A stretch of 64,000 nucleotides of DNA, from positions 4,092,001 to 4,156,000 of the forward strand of contig NZ_OZ245754.1 in the NCBI RefSeq assembly GCF_965227365.1, written 5' to 3'. Positions 33,104 through 42,760 of the stretch are shown in pieces; the stretch's first letter is position 1, and the number at the start of each line of letters is the position of its first letter. Below the pieces are notes generated by a model, which saw only the letters and a list, made by a program, of their open reading frames with translations, made no database searches and was not told where the DNA came from. The DNA comes from Hwanghaeella sp965227365 (lineage in GTDB: Bacteria > Pseudomonadota > Alphaproteobacteria > UBA8366 > Aestuariispiraceae). The position numbers and the translations under genes are program-made.

Positions 33104-34573
33104 CTACAGGGCCTCTGCGGGCAAGCGTGACGACGCCGCCACCTTACAACCGTTCTCCATACCAACCGCGTTGGCCGTTCGGGAAGCCTCTTGGAGCAAC
33201 CCCACCCTCTCGGGATTTCGCAGGACGATAATGGCCGGGCCGGCGATGTTCTTCGCTTCCATGACATCGGGAAACTCGCCGAGGCAAGTTTGTATTAGCC
33301 TTTGGTTCCGCATACCCACACAGCTCATGACATCAACGCGAAGCGCCTTCGGGTGGCCTCCGTTTAAAAGATGCTTCCGTATTTCCCGCGCTTCGCCGAC
33401 CCCCATATAGATCGCCATCGTCGTGCCCGGCTTCAGATGCTCGTTCCAATCGACCCCACACACCCCATCCCGCTTCCGGCCGGTAGTCAGAACCAGCGTA
33501 TCGGTGATGCCCCGCTCAGTGAGCGACTGCCCGGCCGCCGCGGCGCCGGCGGAAGCGGCTGTCACGCCGGGGACGATTTCCCAGGCCACACCGGCCGCGT
33601 CCAGACAGGCAATTTCCTCCGCCGCGCGTCCGAATATGCCCGGATCGCCGCATTTCAACCGCACAACCCGTTTGCCCTGCTTCGCGGCGGACGCGATGAC
33701 GCCGTTGATCCGCTCCTGCGGCCAGGCATGGGCGCCCGGTGTCTTACCGACATAGACGCGTTCCGAGTCCCGACGGGCAAGCTCAAGCAAGTCAGGGTCG
33801 ATCAGCCGGTCGTAGAAAATGATGTCTGCTTCCTGGAGCCGTTGAACCGCACGCAAGGTGATCAGGTCGCGGCTTCCGGGCCCTGCGCCGACCAAACTGA
33901 CGAAGCCGCCGTCAACTTTTTCTGTGGGTGCACCGCCCCTTTCGATCGCTTGCTTGATCGCATCGGCAGCGTCCCTCTCCGCACCCTTGGCATGGGATTG
34001 CCGGGGAGCCCCGTTGAAGACCCAGTTCCAGAACGCACGGCGGGCGCGGGGCGCGATCTTCTCCGCGACGCGAGGGCGAAGACGTCCCGCCAGGGCAGCC
34101 AACTCACCCAATCGGGGTTCCAACGTAGTTTCGATCCTGCTCTTGATTTGACGGGCGAGCAGCGGCGCATTGCCTTCCGAACCAACGGCAACGACAACCG
34201 GGTCGCGGTCGACGATGGAGGGAATGAAGAAGTCGCACAGGTCCGGCTGGTCCACCGCATTGACCAAGGCGCCGGCAGAACGCGCCATCTCTGCTATCTC
34301 GAAATCGCTCGGCCCGCCGCGTTCGTCCCCGTCACGGGCGATGATCACGATGTCTCCCGGCTGGAGGCAATTGGCCGATATAGCCTCACGGTGCTGTCCT
34401 ATACGCCCGGACAGGACCAATCCCTGCAGTTCGGGATCCAATCGGTCCGAAACCACGGCAATCGACGCTTCCGTCTTCAGCATCAGACGGACCTTGGCTG
34501 CCGCCTGTCCGCCGCCACCGATGACGACAACACGCCTTTCCGACATTTTCACAAATAGTGGGAAAGTTTTCAT
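33104..34573 (-). CDS. cysG: Sirohaem synthase CysG
   Basis: This 489-residue fusion makes sirohaem from uroporphyrinogen III. Residues 1 to about 210 form the NAD-dependent dehydrogenase/ferrochelatase half, with VVVIGGGGQAAAKVRLML and NAVDQPDLCDFFIPSIVDRDP. From about 222 the SAM-dependent methyltransferase has LVGAGPGSRDLITLRA, VRLKCGDPGIFGRA and PGVTAASAGAAAAGQSLTERG. It is the last gene of the nrt-nir-nas operon, 12 bases after the TrpD2-like gene, with AGGGAGAGAGG before its ATG. It supplies the sirohaem of NirB. Confidence 0.97.
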   Translation of the reverse strand: MKTFPLFVKMSERRVVVIGGGGQAAAKVRLMLKTEASIAVVSDRLDPELQGLVLSGRIGQHREAISANCLQPGDIVIIARDGDERGGPSDFEIAEMARSAGALVNAVDQPDLCDFFIPSIVDRDPVVVAVGSEGNAPLLARQIKSRIETTLEPRLGELAALAGRLRPRVAEKIAPRARRAFWNWVFNGAPRQSHAKGAERDAADAIKQAIERGGAPTEKVDGGFVSLVGAGPGSRDLITLRAVQRLQEADIIFYDRLIDPDLLELARRDSERVYVGKTPGAHAWPQERINGVIASAAKQGKRVVRLKCGDPGIFGRAAEEIACLDAAGVAWEIVPGVTAASAGAAAAGQSLTERGITDTLVLTTGRKRDGVCGVDWNEHLKPGTTMAIYMGVGEAREIRKHLLNGGHPKALRVDVMSCVGMRNQRLIQTCLGEFPDVMEAKNIAGPAIIVLRNPERVGLLQEASRTANAVGMENGCKVAASSRLPAEAL

Positions 34574-34585
34574 AACCCTCTCTCC

Positions 34586-35569
34586 CTAAGCCGCCTCGGC
34601 GCTGTTTCGCACAGCCCATAACCGCCGGACCATCTCCTCCGCATGCGGAAGGTCCGGTGTCCTGCCTGCAGACCAAAGGGCGACGGCAGCGGTACCGAGA
34701 ACGATCGCCTCGGCAAAAGGGTCTCGGCGATCACCCGCCCATAATGCCGACAGGTGTTCGATATCCGGATTCTCATCGGCAAGCCTCCGCGCCACCTCCA
34801 GCAACGGGGATGCGATCACTTCGATCGCACCGCCTTCCCGAAGGCCGAAAACTTCGACGGACTTGCCCGGATGCCGTTCAAATTCCCCACCCCCGCCTTT
34901 CAGGACGGACAAGGAGGGCTGGCCCAACAACCTGCCGACATCCTGCTGCAACGTCCTGTATGGGGGATGAAACACGCCCTGCACCGATGCGGGAGCCATG
35001 GAGGGGTTAAGCACCCGCAGCGTGGTGTTGACTGCGGAACGAAGTCCCAGCACGTCCCTTAACCGCAGCAGATCCAGAAGCTTCGGCGACATTGCCTCCA
35101 GCGGGACATAAGTGATACCGCATTCAACCAGGGCAGACGACGCTTCCTGTGGGCTTTGGGATACCGATATCCCTGCCAGCGGCAAGGCCTTCCTTACGTC
35201 CGCGGCTTGCCCTTGATGTGAATTCCAGCCGTGCAGCAATACGGGGATGCCAGCCTGTGCCACCAACCGCGCAGACAGCAGGAACCAAGGCAAGCCTCGC
35301 GACCGGCCGGCCGCATAGCTCGGCCAGTCGAGTACCGCAGGGAGGTCCACCCAGGCCGCTACCGTCGGCCGGATAGCATCGACAAAACCGGCGACCTCCC
35401 CGGCCGTCTCACCTCGATAACGCATCAGCATCAGCAAGGCGCCGACAGCTTCCGGCGCGGCCTCCCCCGACAATATTTCGCGCATCGCGTCGGCCGCTTC
35501 CTCCCGCGTCAGATTTCGGCCCCGGGAAGGTCCCCGCCCCATCGCGTGTATGTAGGGAGCAAGGCTCAT
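34586..35569 (-). CDS. TrpD2/YbiB-like glycosyltransferase-fold protein
   Basis: This 327-residue protein resembles anthranilate phosphoribosyltransferase. The N-terminal helical domain contains GRGPSRGRNLTREEAADAMR and an EAVGALLMLMRYRGET helix; the alpha/beta domain includes GIPVLLHGWNSH and SVLKGGGGEFERHP. The phosphoribosyl-diphosphate loop of true TrpD is altered, as in the TrpD2/YbiB group, whose members bind nucleic acid and are not tryptophan enzymes. The start at ATG 35569 overlaps the nasA stop. Its presence inside a nitrate-assimilation operon recurs in alphaproteobacteria, but no role has been settled. Confidence 0.85.
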   Translation of the reverse strand: MSLAPYIHAMGRGPSRGRNLTREEAADAMREILSGEAAPEAVGALLMLMRYRGETAGEVAGFVDAIRPTVAAWVDLPAVLDWPSYAAGRSRGLPWFLLSARLVAQAGIPVLLHGWNSHQGQAADVRKALPLAGISVSQSPQEASSALVECGITYVPLEAMSPKLLDLLRLRDVLGLRSAVNTTLRVLNPSMAPASVQGVFHPPYRTLQQDVGRLLGQPSLSVLKGGGGEFERHPGKSVEVFGLREGGAIEVIASPLLEVARRLADENPDIEHLSALWAGDRRDPFAEAIVLGTAAVALWSAGRTPDLPHAEEMVRRLWAVRNSAEAA

Positions 35570-38229
35570 TCCGCCGCCGCCTGCAAGGACGCGCGGGAGA
35601 TAAGCGCCCGCAGTTCCGGACGGCAGGATCCGCAATTCGTCCCTGCCCGCACGGCTTCGCCTACGGCCTCGACATCCGCGAGACCGCCTTCCACGATCGC
35701 GGACATGATCGTATTCACGCCAATGTCGAAACAACTGCAAACGGTCGCCCCCGGATCCGATATCTGCCCGCCCGGCCTTCCCGCCAGCAGATCATCTACT
35801 CCATTGCCGGCGGCGACGAGGTTGAGGACGTGTGAGCGCGCGAGTTCTACCGGTCCCGGCGATGCAAAGAACGCCCCGGCGACTTTGCCGTCCTCTATGA
35901 AGGCAGCCCGGACAATCCCCCGAGACGGGTCGATCATCGTGATCGCATCACCCGCCTCGATCCGAAGCAGTGAGCGGGCATGGGCCTCCCAGTCCGACGG
36001 CGCCTTATCGGCAGCAAGCTCAACTTGCCACCCGGAAGCGAAACGCGACCGCGACCAATATGCGCTGTCAGGTTTCATCTCCCGCTTACCGACCGCGAAA
36101 CCATGCCAGGCCGCTTCGAAGGCCACGACCCTGGCGACAGACGCTTTCAACTCCGGCTGCCCCGAAACCGGATCCACCACCGCGCGAACAAGGTTGCCGA
36201 CGCGGCCATTGGCTGTCCAACGGTTGGTCCAGTGCATTGGGACGAAAACGGAACCTAGCTGAACGCGATCGGTTACGATCGCTCGAACGATGATGGATCC
36301 ATAAGGATTTTCCACACGCACAAGACTGGCCGCCGCGATACCGAACCGCAGCGCATCGGCGGGATTGATCTCCGCATAAGGTTCCGCCATGTGGCGGCTC
36401 AATCTGCCGGATTTTCCCGTGCGGGTCATGGTGTGCCAATGGTCTCGCACTCGGCCGGTATTCAGCCGCAGCGGATACTCCGCGCTGATAGCGGATTCCG
36501 GCGCGCGGTGGCGAACTGCCAAAAGCCGCGCCTTGCTGCCCGACGTAAAAAAGCGTCCATCGCCAAAAAACCGGTCGCGGCTCTTCCGTTTCTTGGAGAC
36601 AGGCCAGCGAATTGGCTGAAAGGCCTCGTAGGCTTTGTCATCGATCTCGGCCAACCCGGTTATATCGAAATCGAGACCGAATCGATTGCTAACCGCCGAA
36701 AGCGCGGCATGTTCCCGGAAAATCGCAGCCGGGCCGTTATAGTCAAAGGCGTTCTTCCACCCCATCGCCGCAGCAACATCGCAGATGATCCGCCAATCGG
36801 GGCGCGCTTGCCCCGGTACCGGCAGAAAGGGGCGCTGGCGACTGACGGTACGGTCCGAGTTCGTAACGGTACCGGATTTCTCTCCCCAGGCGGCGGCGGG
36901 CAGGACAAGATCGGCCAATTCCGCCGTGTCGGTCTCGGCCATGATGTCCGACACCACAACGAAGGGACAGGCTTCGATCGCCGCCCTGACGGATCCCGCT
37001 TCGGGCAGGCTCACCGCCGGGTTGGTCGACATGATCCAGAGCGCCTTGATCCTGCCGTCGGCGCAGGCCTTGAACATGTCGACCGCTTTCAAGCCGCCCT
37101 GCACGCAGATCGTCGGCGATTGCCAGAATTCCTGAACGGCGGTCCGATGCTCCGGATTCTCGATATCCAGATGCGCGGCGAGCATGTTGGCCAATCCGCC
37201 AACCTCTCGTCCGCCCATGGCATTCGGCTGACCGGTGACGGAAAAGGGTCCCATTCCCGGCCTTCCGATCCGTCCGGTTGCCAAATGACAGTTGATGATT
37301 GCATTCACCTTGTCGGTGCCACTGCTCGATTGATTGACGCCTTGGCTATAGACAGTGACGACCTTCTCGGTCTCGATCCAAGCCGAGAAGAATGCCTGAA
37401 GATGATCGGCGGAAAGCCCGGTTACCGCGGCAACGTCTTGGAGAGAGACCTCCGCAGCGGCGTCCAAAGCCTCGTCCAGTCCGACTGTATGCCGTTCAAG
37501 GAAGTCGTGGTCCAATGATCCCGTTTTGGCGATTGCGTCCAGAAGCCCGTTGAACAAGGCAACGTCCGATCCCGGCGCAAGGCGCAATTCCATATCCGCG
37601 ATGTCGCTTGTCGCTGTGCGCCGCGGGTCAACAGTGACGATCCGCATCTGCGGCCGGTCCTTCTTGGCCGCAGCGATGCGCTGGTAGAGTACCGGATGAC
37701 ACCAGGCCAAATTGGACCCAACCAAGACGACCAGATCCGCGAGTTCGAGGTCCTCGTAAGTACCGGGAACCGCATCCGCACCGAACGCGCGTTTGTGCCC
37801 GGCGACGGATGAGGACATGCATAGCCTGGAGTTCGTGTCGATATTGGCGGAGCCGATGAACCCCTTCATCAGTTTGTTTGCGACATAGTAGTCCTCTGTC
37901 AGCAACTGGCCGGAGACATAAAAGGCCACACTGTCCGGCCCATGCTCTTCAATCGCCTGAGAAAACTTGTCCGCCACCATGGCTATAGCGCGGTCCCATT
38001 GGATTTCGGCCCCGTGCAGACGCGGCTGTAGCAACCGGCCTTCCAAGTCGATAGTCTCGTCCAGTGCCGATCCTTTGGAGCAAAGTCGCCCTTCATTCGC
38101 CGGGTGGCTCGGGTCCCCGGCGATGGAGACGCCATCCTCTTCCACCCGCGCCAGCACGCCACACCCCACCCCGCAATAAGGACAGGTCGTACGAACCGCC
38201 CCCTTTTCCAATGCCGGGTCCGCAGTCAT
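35566..38229 (-). CDS. nasA: Assimilatory nitrate reductase catalytic subunit
   Basis: This 887-residue molybdenum bis-MGD enzyme reduces nitrate to nitrite in the cytoplasm for nitrogen assimilation. The N-terminal [4Fe-4S] ligands are in TCPYCGVGCGV, with the fourth cysteine in EGRLCSKG. The cofactor-binding region includes GVNQSSSGTDKVNAIINCH and GQPNAMGGREVGGLANML. The last 65 residues are a BFD-like [2Fe-2S] domain, ATVCSCFDIG and GTNCGSCRPEL, which can take electrons directly. There is no separate ferredoxin-type subunit in the operon. The start overlaps the nirD stop as ATGA. Confidence 0.97.
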   Translation of the reverse strand: MTADPALEKGAVRTTCPYCGVGCGVLARVEEDGVSIAGDPSHPANEGRLCSKGSALDETIDLEGRLLQPRLHGAEIQWDRAIAMVADKFSQAIEEHGPDSVAFYVSGQLLTEDYYVANKLMKGFIGSANIDTNSRLCMSSSVAGHKRAFGADAVPGTYEDLELADLVVLVGSNLAWCHPVLYQRIAAAKKDRPQMRIVTVDPRRTATSDIADMELRLAPGSDVALFNGLLDAIAKTGSLDHDFLERHTVGLDEALDAAAEVSLQDVAAVTGLSADHLQAFFSAWIETEKVVTVYSQGVNQSSSGTDKVNAIINCHLATGRIGRPGMGPFSVTGQPNAMGGREVGGLANMLAAHLDIENPEHRTAVQEFWQSPTICVQGGLKAVDMFKACADGRIKALWIMSTNPAVSLPEAGSVRAAIEACPFVVVSDIMAETDTAELADLVLPAAAWGEKSGTVTNSDRTVSRQRPFLPVPGQARPDWRIICDVAAAMGWKNAFDYNGPAAIFREHAALSAVSNRFGLDFDITGLAEIDDKAYEAFQPIRWPVSKKRKSRDRFFGDGRFFTSGSKARLLAVRHRAPESAISAEYPLRLNTGRVRDHWHTMTRTGKSGRLSRHMAEPYAEINPADALRFGIAAASLVRVENPYGSIIVRAIVTDRVQLGSVFVPMHWTNRWTANGRVGNLVRAVVDPVSGQPELKASVARVVAFEAAWHGFAVGKREMKPDSAYWSRSRFASGWQVELAADKAPSDWEAHARSLLRIEAGDAITMIDPSRGIVRAAFIEDGKVAGAFFASPGPVELARSHVLNLVAAGNGVDDLLAGRPGGQISDPGATVCSCFDIGVNTIMSAIVEGGLADVEAVGEAVRAGTNCGSCRPELRALISRASLQAAAE

Positions 38230-38579
38230 TCAGCCGCAACCCCCAATGCGAAAGCTGCCCGATCCAACAGAACGCGGCGGTCTTCTATCCGCGTCCTGAT
38301 CGTCGGCACCGAACCGCTATCGGCACCTTGGGCTTCACCGGTGTCGAGGGCGATCACCCAGTTATGAAGCGGACAGGTAACCGAACGGCCATGCACGATA
38401 CCTTCGGACAGCGGACCGTTCTTGTGCGGGCATCTGTTGAGAAGGGCAAAAACCTCATCCCCGATCGTGCGAAACACAGCGACGCAGCCGATCGGCGTTT
38501 TCACCTTGCGCGCCCCTCGAACGGGGATCTCGTCCAAGGCGCCGATATCGATCCAGTCCGAAACGATTACGTCCATCAT
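38226..38579 (-). CDS. nirD: Nitrite reductase small subunit NirD (Rieske type)
   Basis: This 117-residue partner of NirB retains a full Rieske [2Fe-2S] motif, NRCPHKNGPL and TCPLHNW. Some NirD proteins, including that of E. coli, have lost these ligands. It probably helps electron transfer to the NirB sirohaem. The ATG at 38579 overlaps the nirB stop, with GGAGG just upstream; a second ATG follows at once. It overlaps nasA at its other end. Confidence 0.96.
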   Translation of the reverse strand: MMDVIVSDWIDIGALDEIPVRGARKVKTPIGCVAVFRTIGDEVFALLNRCPHKNGPLSEGIVHGRSVTCPLHNWVIALDTGEAQGADSGSVPTIRTRIEDRRVLLDRAAFALGVAAE

Positions 38580-41008
38580 GCGACCTCCGCGATCGGCTGG
38601 AACTCGTTAGGATGCACAGCGCCGCTCGCACGCTCCGACCATGGATCGGTCTGGGCGAATTTCTGTGAAAAGAAAAAGCGCGCCGCCAGAGACTTCCTGC
38701 TGGACTCGTCATCGACCACACGCGCAGTCAGATGATCGAGCCCGACCTGATCGATCCATTTGTAGATCCGATGCAGATACTGGGCTTCTTCCCGATAGAG
38801 CTGAATGACCGCCGCACAATATTCGATTGCTTCCTCTTCCGTCTTGACCTTGCAAAGAAGCTGCGTCGCCTGAACGTGAAGGCCAGCCGCACCACCGACG
38901 TGGATTTCATATCCGGAATCGACGCAAACGATACCGACATCCTTGCAGGTCGCCTCGGCACAATTCCGGGGACAACCGGAGACGGCCAGTTTCAATTTGT
39001 GCGGTGTCCAGGACCCCCAAAGCGCTTTTTCCAAACGGACGCCAAGGCCAGTCGAGTCCTGCGTGCCGAACCGGCAATGGTCCGTTCCGACACATGTCTT
39101 CACCGTACGCAAGCCTTTGGCATAGGCTTGACCGCTGACCATCCCGGCGGCGTTCAGGTCCGCCCAGATCGCGGGCAGATCTTCCTTCTTCACCCCCAGT
39201 AGGTCGATGCGTTGCCCGCCCGTCACCTTGACGGTCGGCACATTATATTTCTCGGCAGCATCGGCGATGGCGCGCAACTCTTGTGGATTGGTCAACCCGC
39301 CCCACATCCGCGGCACGACGGAGAAGGTGCCGTCCTTCTGGATGTTCGCGTGAACCCGCTCGTTGATGAAACGAGACTGGTAATCGTCCTCGTAGTCGGC
39401 CGGCCAATCCGACAGCAGATAGTAATTCAGGGCCGGGCGGCACGCTTCGCAGCCGCAAGACGTTTTCCAAGCCAGTTCCTGCATGACTGCCGGAATGGAT
39501 TTGAGTTCCTTGGTCTTGATCAGACGCCGGACCTCCATATGCGTGAGGTCCGTACAGCCGCACATGGATTTGCTTTGCGGGACCGCGAAATCGTCTCCCA
39601 AGGTCAAGGCCATGACCTGTTCGACCAATCCCGTACAGGTCCCGCAGGAGGATGAGGCCTTGGTATGAGCCTTCACCTCATCAATCGTGTCCAATCCCTT
39701 GGCGGTGATCGTTGAGACAATCGTCCCCTTGCATACGCCGTTACAGCCGCAGATTTCCGCATCATCCGGCAAGGCTGCAACGGCCGCCATAGGGTCCAGC
39801 GGGGACCCTCCCGCATAGGCCGGCCCAAAGATCAGCGTATCCCGCATCTCCGAGATATCAGTTCCGTCCTTCAGCAGGCCAAAGAACCAGCCGCCGTCCG
39901 CAGCGTCTCCATACAGGACGACTCCGACGATCTTGTCGCCCTGCAATACAATTCTTTTGTATACACCACGCGTCGGGTCCCGGAAAACGATCTCCTCACG
40001 GTCATCGCCTTCGGAGAAGTCTCCGGCGGAGAAAAGGTCGACGCCCGTAACCTTCAGCTTCGTCGAGAGAGCCGACCCTTCGTATCCGGCCTCTTCTCCA
40101 ACCAAGGTCTTGGCCGCCACCTTCGCCATCTCGTAGAGCGGCGCGACGAGCCCGTAACACATGCCGCGGTGTTCCACACATTCGCCGACGGCCAGAATAT
40201 CCGGATCGGCGGTAACCATTGCATCGTCCACATGAATGCCCCGTCCACAGGCGAGACCGGCGCCAACCGCCAAATGCGTGTCCGGTTTGATCCCCACGGC
40301 CATGACGACAATGTCGGCCTTGTATTCGGTGCCGTCATCCAGACGAACCGCCTCCACCTTATCGGAGCCGACGATTTCGTGGGTATTCGCACGCAGGTGA
40401 ACGTTGATCCCGCGCGCCTCCAGTTCCTTTGCCAGAAGATAACCCGCGGCCGGATCCAGTTGCCGTTCCATCAGATGCGGCATCAAATGAAGAACCGTTA
40501 CATCCACGCCCTGCATTTTCAGACCCGCTGCAGCCTCAAGGCCGAGCAAGCCGCCGCCAATCACGACCGCTTTCGCACCTGGTTTCTGGGCCGCGTCGAG
40601 CATTTTCTCAACATCGTCCAGATCCCGGTATGTCAGCACACCGGGGAGGTCCTTGCCCGGCACCGGAATGATGAATGGTTGTGATCCCGTTGCAATCAGC
40701 AACTTGTCGTAGGATGTCTCGCCCTGGTCCGTCACGACGGTTTTGCGGTTGCGGTCAATGGCCGTGATACGCTCGCCAAACCGGCATTGCACCGAATGCT
40801 CCCGGTACCAGTCGGCGTCATGGGTGACAATCTCCTCATAGGTCTTTTCCCCCGACAGAACCGGCGAGAGCATTATGCGGTTGTAATTCCCGCGCGGCTC
40901 TGCCCCGAACAGGGTGACGTCATATTCACCCGGTGCCTTCTCGAACAGTTCCTCGAGCACGCGGCCCGATGCCATTCCCGCACCGATGACAACCAGCTTT
41001 CTTGTCAT
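38576..41008 (-). CDS. nirB: Assimilatory NAD(P)H nitrite reductase large subunit
   Basis: This 810-residue enzyme carries out the six-electron reduction of nitrite to ammonium. Domains in order are: a FAD/NAD(P)H disulfide-reductase-like part (1 to about 400), with VVIGAGMASGRVLEEL and VVIGGGLLGLEAAAGL; two BFD-type [2Fe-2S] regions, CGCNGVCKGTIV with CGTCTGLVEQ, then MCGCTDLTHMEVR with CGCEACRPALN; and the sirohaem/[4Fe-4S] part with CVGTDHCRFG and SGCPRNCAEATC. The length is normal. Start ATG 41008 has GGAG upstream. CysG in the same operon provides its sirohaem. Confidence 0.97.
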   Translation of the reverse strand: MTRKLVVIGAGMASGRVLEELFEKAPGEYDVTLFGAEPRGNYNRIMLSPVLSGEKTYEEIVTHDADWYREHSVQCRFGERITAIDRNRKTVVTDQGETSYDKLLIATGSQPFIIPVPGKDLPGVLTYRDLDDVEKMLDAAQKPGAKAVVIGGGLLGLEAAAGLKMQGVDVTVLHLMPHLMERQLDPAAGYLLAKELEARGINVHLRANTHEIVGSDKVEAVRLDDGTEYKADIVVMAVGIKPDTHLAVGAGLACGRGIHVDDAMVTADPDILAVGECVEHRGMCYGLVAPLYEMAKVAAKTLVGEEAGYEGSALSTKLKVTGVDLFSAGDFSEGDDREEIVFRDPTRGVYKRIVLQGDKIVGVVLYGDAADGGWFFGLLKDGTDISEMRDTLIFGPAYAGGSPLDPMAAVAALPDDAEICGCNGVCKGTIVSTITAKGLDTIDEVKAHTKASSSCGTCTGLVEQVMALTLGDDFAVPQSKSMCGCTDLTHMEVRRLIKTKELKSIPAVMQELAWKTSCGCEACRPALNYYLLSDWPADYEDDYQSRFINERVHANIQKDGTFSVVPRMWGGLTNPQELRAIADAAEKYNVPTVKVTGGQRIDLLGVKKEDLPAIWADLNAAGMVSGQAYAKGLRTVKTCVGTDHCRFGTQDSTGLGVRLEKALWGSWTPHKLKLAVSGCPRNCAEATCKDVGIVCVDSGYEIHVGGAAGLHVQATQLLCKVKTEEEAIEYCAAVIQLYREEAQYLHRIYKWIDQVGLDHLTARVVDDESSRKSLAARFFFSQKFAQTDPWSERASGAVHPNEFQPIAEVA

Positions 41009-41057
41009 TCATCCAACTCCATCTTACGCCCCCGCCTGTAGCGCCAAGCGGGTGGGC

Positions 41058-42755
41058 CTAGGCCGCTTCGTCGGTTTCAAGTTCAGCGTCTTCCTCCACA
41101 GGCTCAGGCGCTTTCCGGTTTCCGTGTTCGTATTCCTCGAGGAAGGACAGCAGTTGCTCGCGGTATTCGTAGTAGCCGGGATGTTCCAAAAGGGCTTTTC
41201 GCGTGCGCGGGCGCGGCAGATCGACATCCATGATCTTGCCAATTCGCGCGTTCGGCCCGTTCGTCATCATGACGACCCGATCCGCCAGCAGGATTGCTTC
41301 GTCGACATCATGGGTGACGCAAATCGCGGTGACCTGCGTCCGCGCCCATACTTCCATGAGGACTTCTTGCAACTCCCAACGCGTCAGGCTGTCCAACATG
41401 CCGAAAGGCTCGTCCAGCAGGAGCAGTTTCGGCGAAAGAGCGAAGGCCCGTGCGATGCCGACGCGCTGCTTCATCCCGTTGGAGAGTTCGGAAGCAGGCC
41501 TGTCCATCGCATCCGCCAGGCCGACGCGCTCCAGGTAGAAATCGACGACGTCCTGTCGCTCGGCCAGACTCGCTTTCGGATAGACGCGGTCGACACCGAC
41601 TGCGACATTCTCGCGCGCCGTCAACCAAGGGAACAGGCTCGGCGCTTGGAATACGACCGCGCGCTCCGGGTCGGCCTCGACGACATGGCTGCCGTCCAGG
41701 ACGATGGCGCCCTTGGAAATTTCGTTCAATCCCGCCGCCATCGTCAGAACCGTCGATTTACCGCAACCGGAATGCCCGATCAGGGAAATGAACTCCCCTT
41801 TATGCACCGACAGTTCGAAATCTTCGACGACGGTCAGCGGACCTTTTGGGGTCGGATAAACCTTATGCAGCTGAGAGAATTGCAGATAACGGTCGGTCAC
41901 CGGCGAATCTGCCGCGTCGGCATAGGCTTTCGGCATGCCGTGGATCGGAGTGACATTGGGCAGCACGCGCGACCCCTCCACCCGCGAAGCGACCCCAACA
42001 TCCATGAGATAGTTCGTCACCTTGCCGCGAAGCGCCTTGAAGACCTGATCATGGTTCATCGCCGTCCGGTCTCTCGGGCGTGGCAGGTCCACCGTGAACT
42101 GCTCGCCCAGGGTGCCGTCCGGATTCAGGGAGACGATACGGTCGGCAAGCAGGATCGCCTCATCCACATCATTGGTAATCAGAACAACGGTCTTGCGGTC
42201 CGCTTCCCAGATGCGTTCGATTTCGTCCTGAAGATTGGCCCGGGTCAATGCATCCAATGCCGATAGCGGTTCGTCGAGCAGCAGCACCTCCGGGCTCATC
42301 GCCAGGGCGCGCGCAACAGATACCCGCTGACGCATACCCCCGGAGAGTTCCGCCGGGCGTCGGTCCGTCGCATGCGACAGGCCAACCATGTCGATGTAAT
42401 GCGCAGCGATTGCTGCCCGTTCGGATTTGGGCTTGTCCTTGTGAACCGTATCAACCGCCAGCCGGACGTTTCCGGCAACGGTCAACCACGGCATCAGAGA
42501 ATAGGACTGGAAGACAAGGCCGCGTTCCGGTCCCGGTCCTTCAATCTGTTCTCCACGAAACAGCGCCTTGCCGCTATCAGGGTGAACAAGACCGGCCAAC
42601 AGATTAATCAGAGTGGACTTCCCGGTGCCGGAGAAACCGAGGATCGCGACGAACTCACCTTCCTCGACGTTCAGGTCAATCCCTTTCAGGACTTCCTCCC
42701 GCGCTGCACCTTCACCGAAGCCGTTGCTGCAATTCCGCAGTTCGAGAATGTTCAT
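41058..42755 (-). CDS. Nitrate ABC transporter, double ATPase (NrtC/NrtD-like fusion)
   Basis: This 565-residue protein holds two complete ABC ATPase domains. The first has Walker A GFSGTGKST, signature LSGGMRQRV and LLLDEPLSALD. The second has GHSGCGKST, LSNGMKQRV and LLLDEPFGMLD. The second signature deviates (LSNGM for LSGGM), so the two sites may not be equal. It lacks the regulatory SBP-like domain found at the C-terminus of cyanobacterial NrtC. ATG 42755 is chosen; a GTG at 42764 overlapping the nrtB stop is possible. It powers nitrate uptake with NrtA and NrtB. Confidence 0.92.
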   Translation of the reverse strand: MNILELRNCSNGFGEGAAREEVLKGIDLNVEEGEFVAILGFSGTGKSTLINLLAGLVHPDSGKALFRGEQIEGPGPERGLVFQSYSLMPWLTVAGNVRLAVDTVHKDKPKSERAAIAAHYIDMVGLSHATDRRPAELSGGMRQRVSVARALAMSPEVLLLDEPLSALDALTRANLQDEIERIWEADRKTVVLITNDVDEAILLADRIVSLNPDGTLGEQFTVDLPRPRDRTAMNHDQVFKALRGKVTNYLMDVGVASRVEGSRVLPNVTPIHGMPKAYADAADSPVTDRYLQFSQLHKVYPTPKGPLTVVEDFELSVHKGEFISLIGHSGCGKSTVLTMAAGLNEISKGAIVLDGSHVVEADPERAVVFQAPSLFPWLTARENVAVGVDRVYPKASLAERQDVVDFYLERVGLADAMDRPASELSNGMKQRVGIARAFALSPKLLLLDEPFGMLDSLTRWELQEVLMEVWARTQVTAICVTHDVDEAILLADRVVMMTNGPNARIGKIMDVDLPRPRTRKALLEHPGYYEYREQLLSFLEEYEHGNRKAPEPVEEDAELETDEAA

Positions 42756-42760
42756 GGCCG

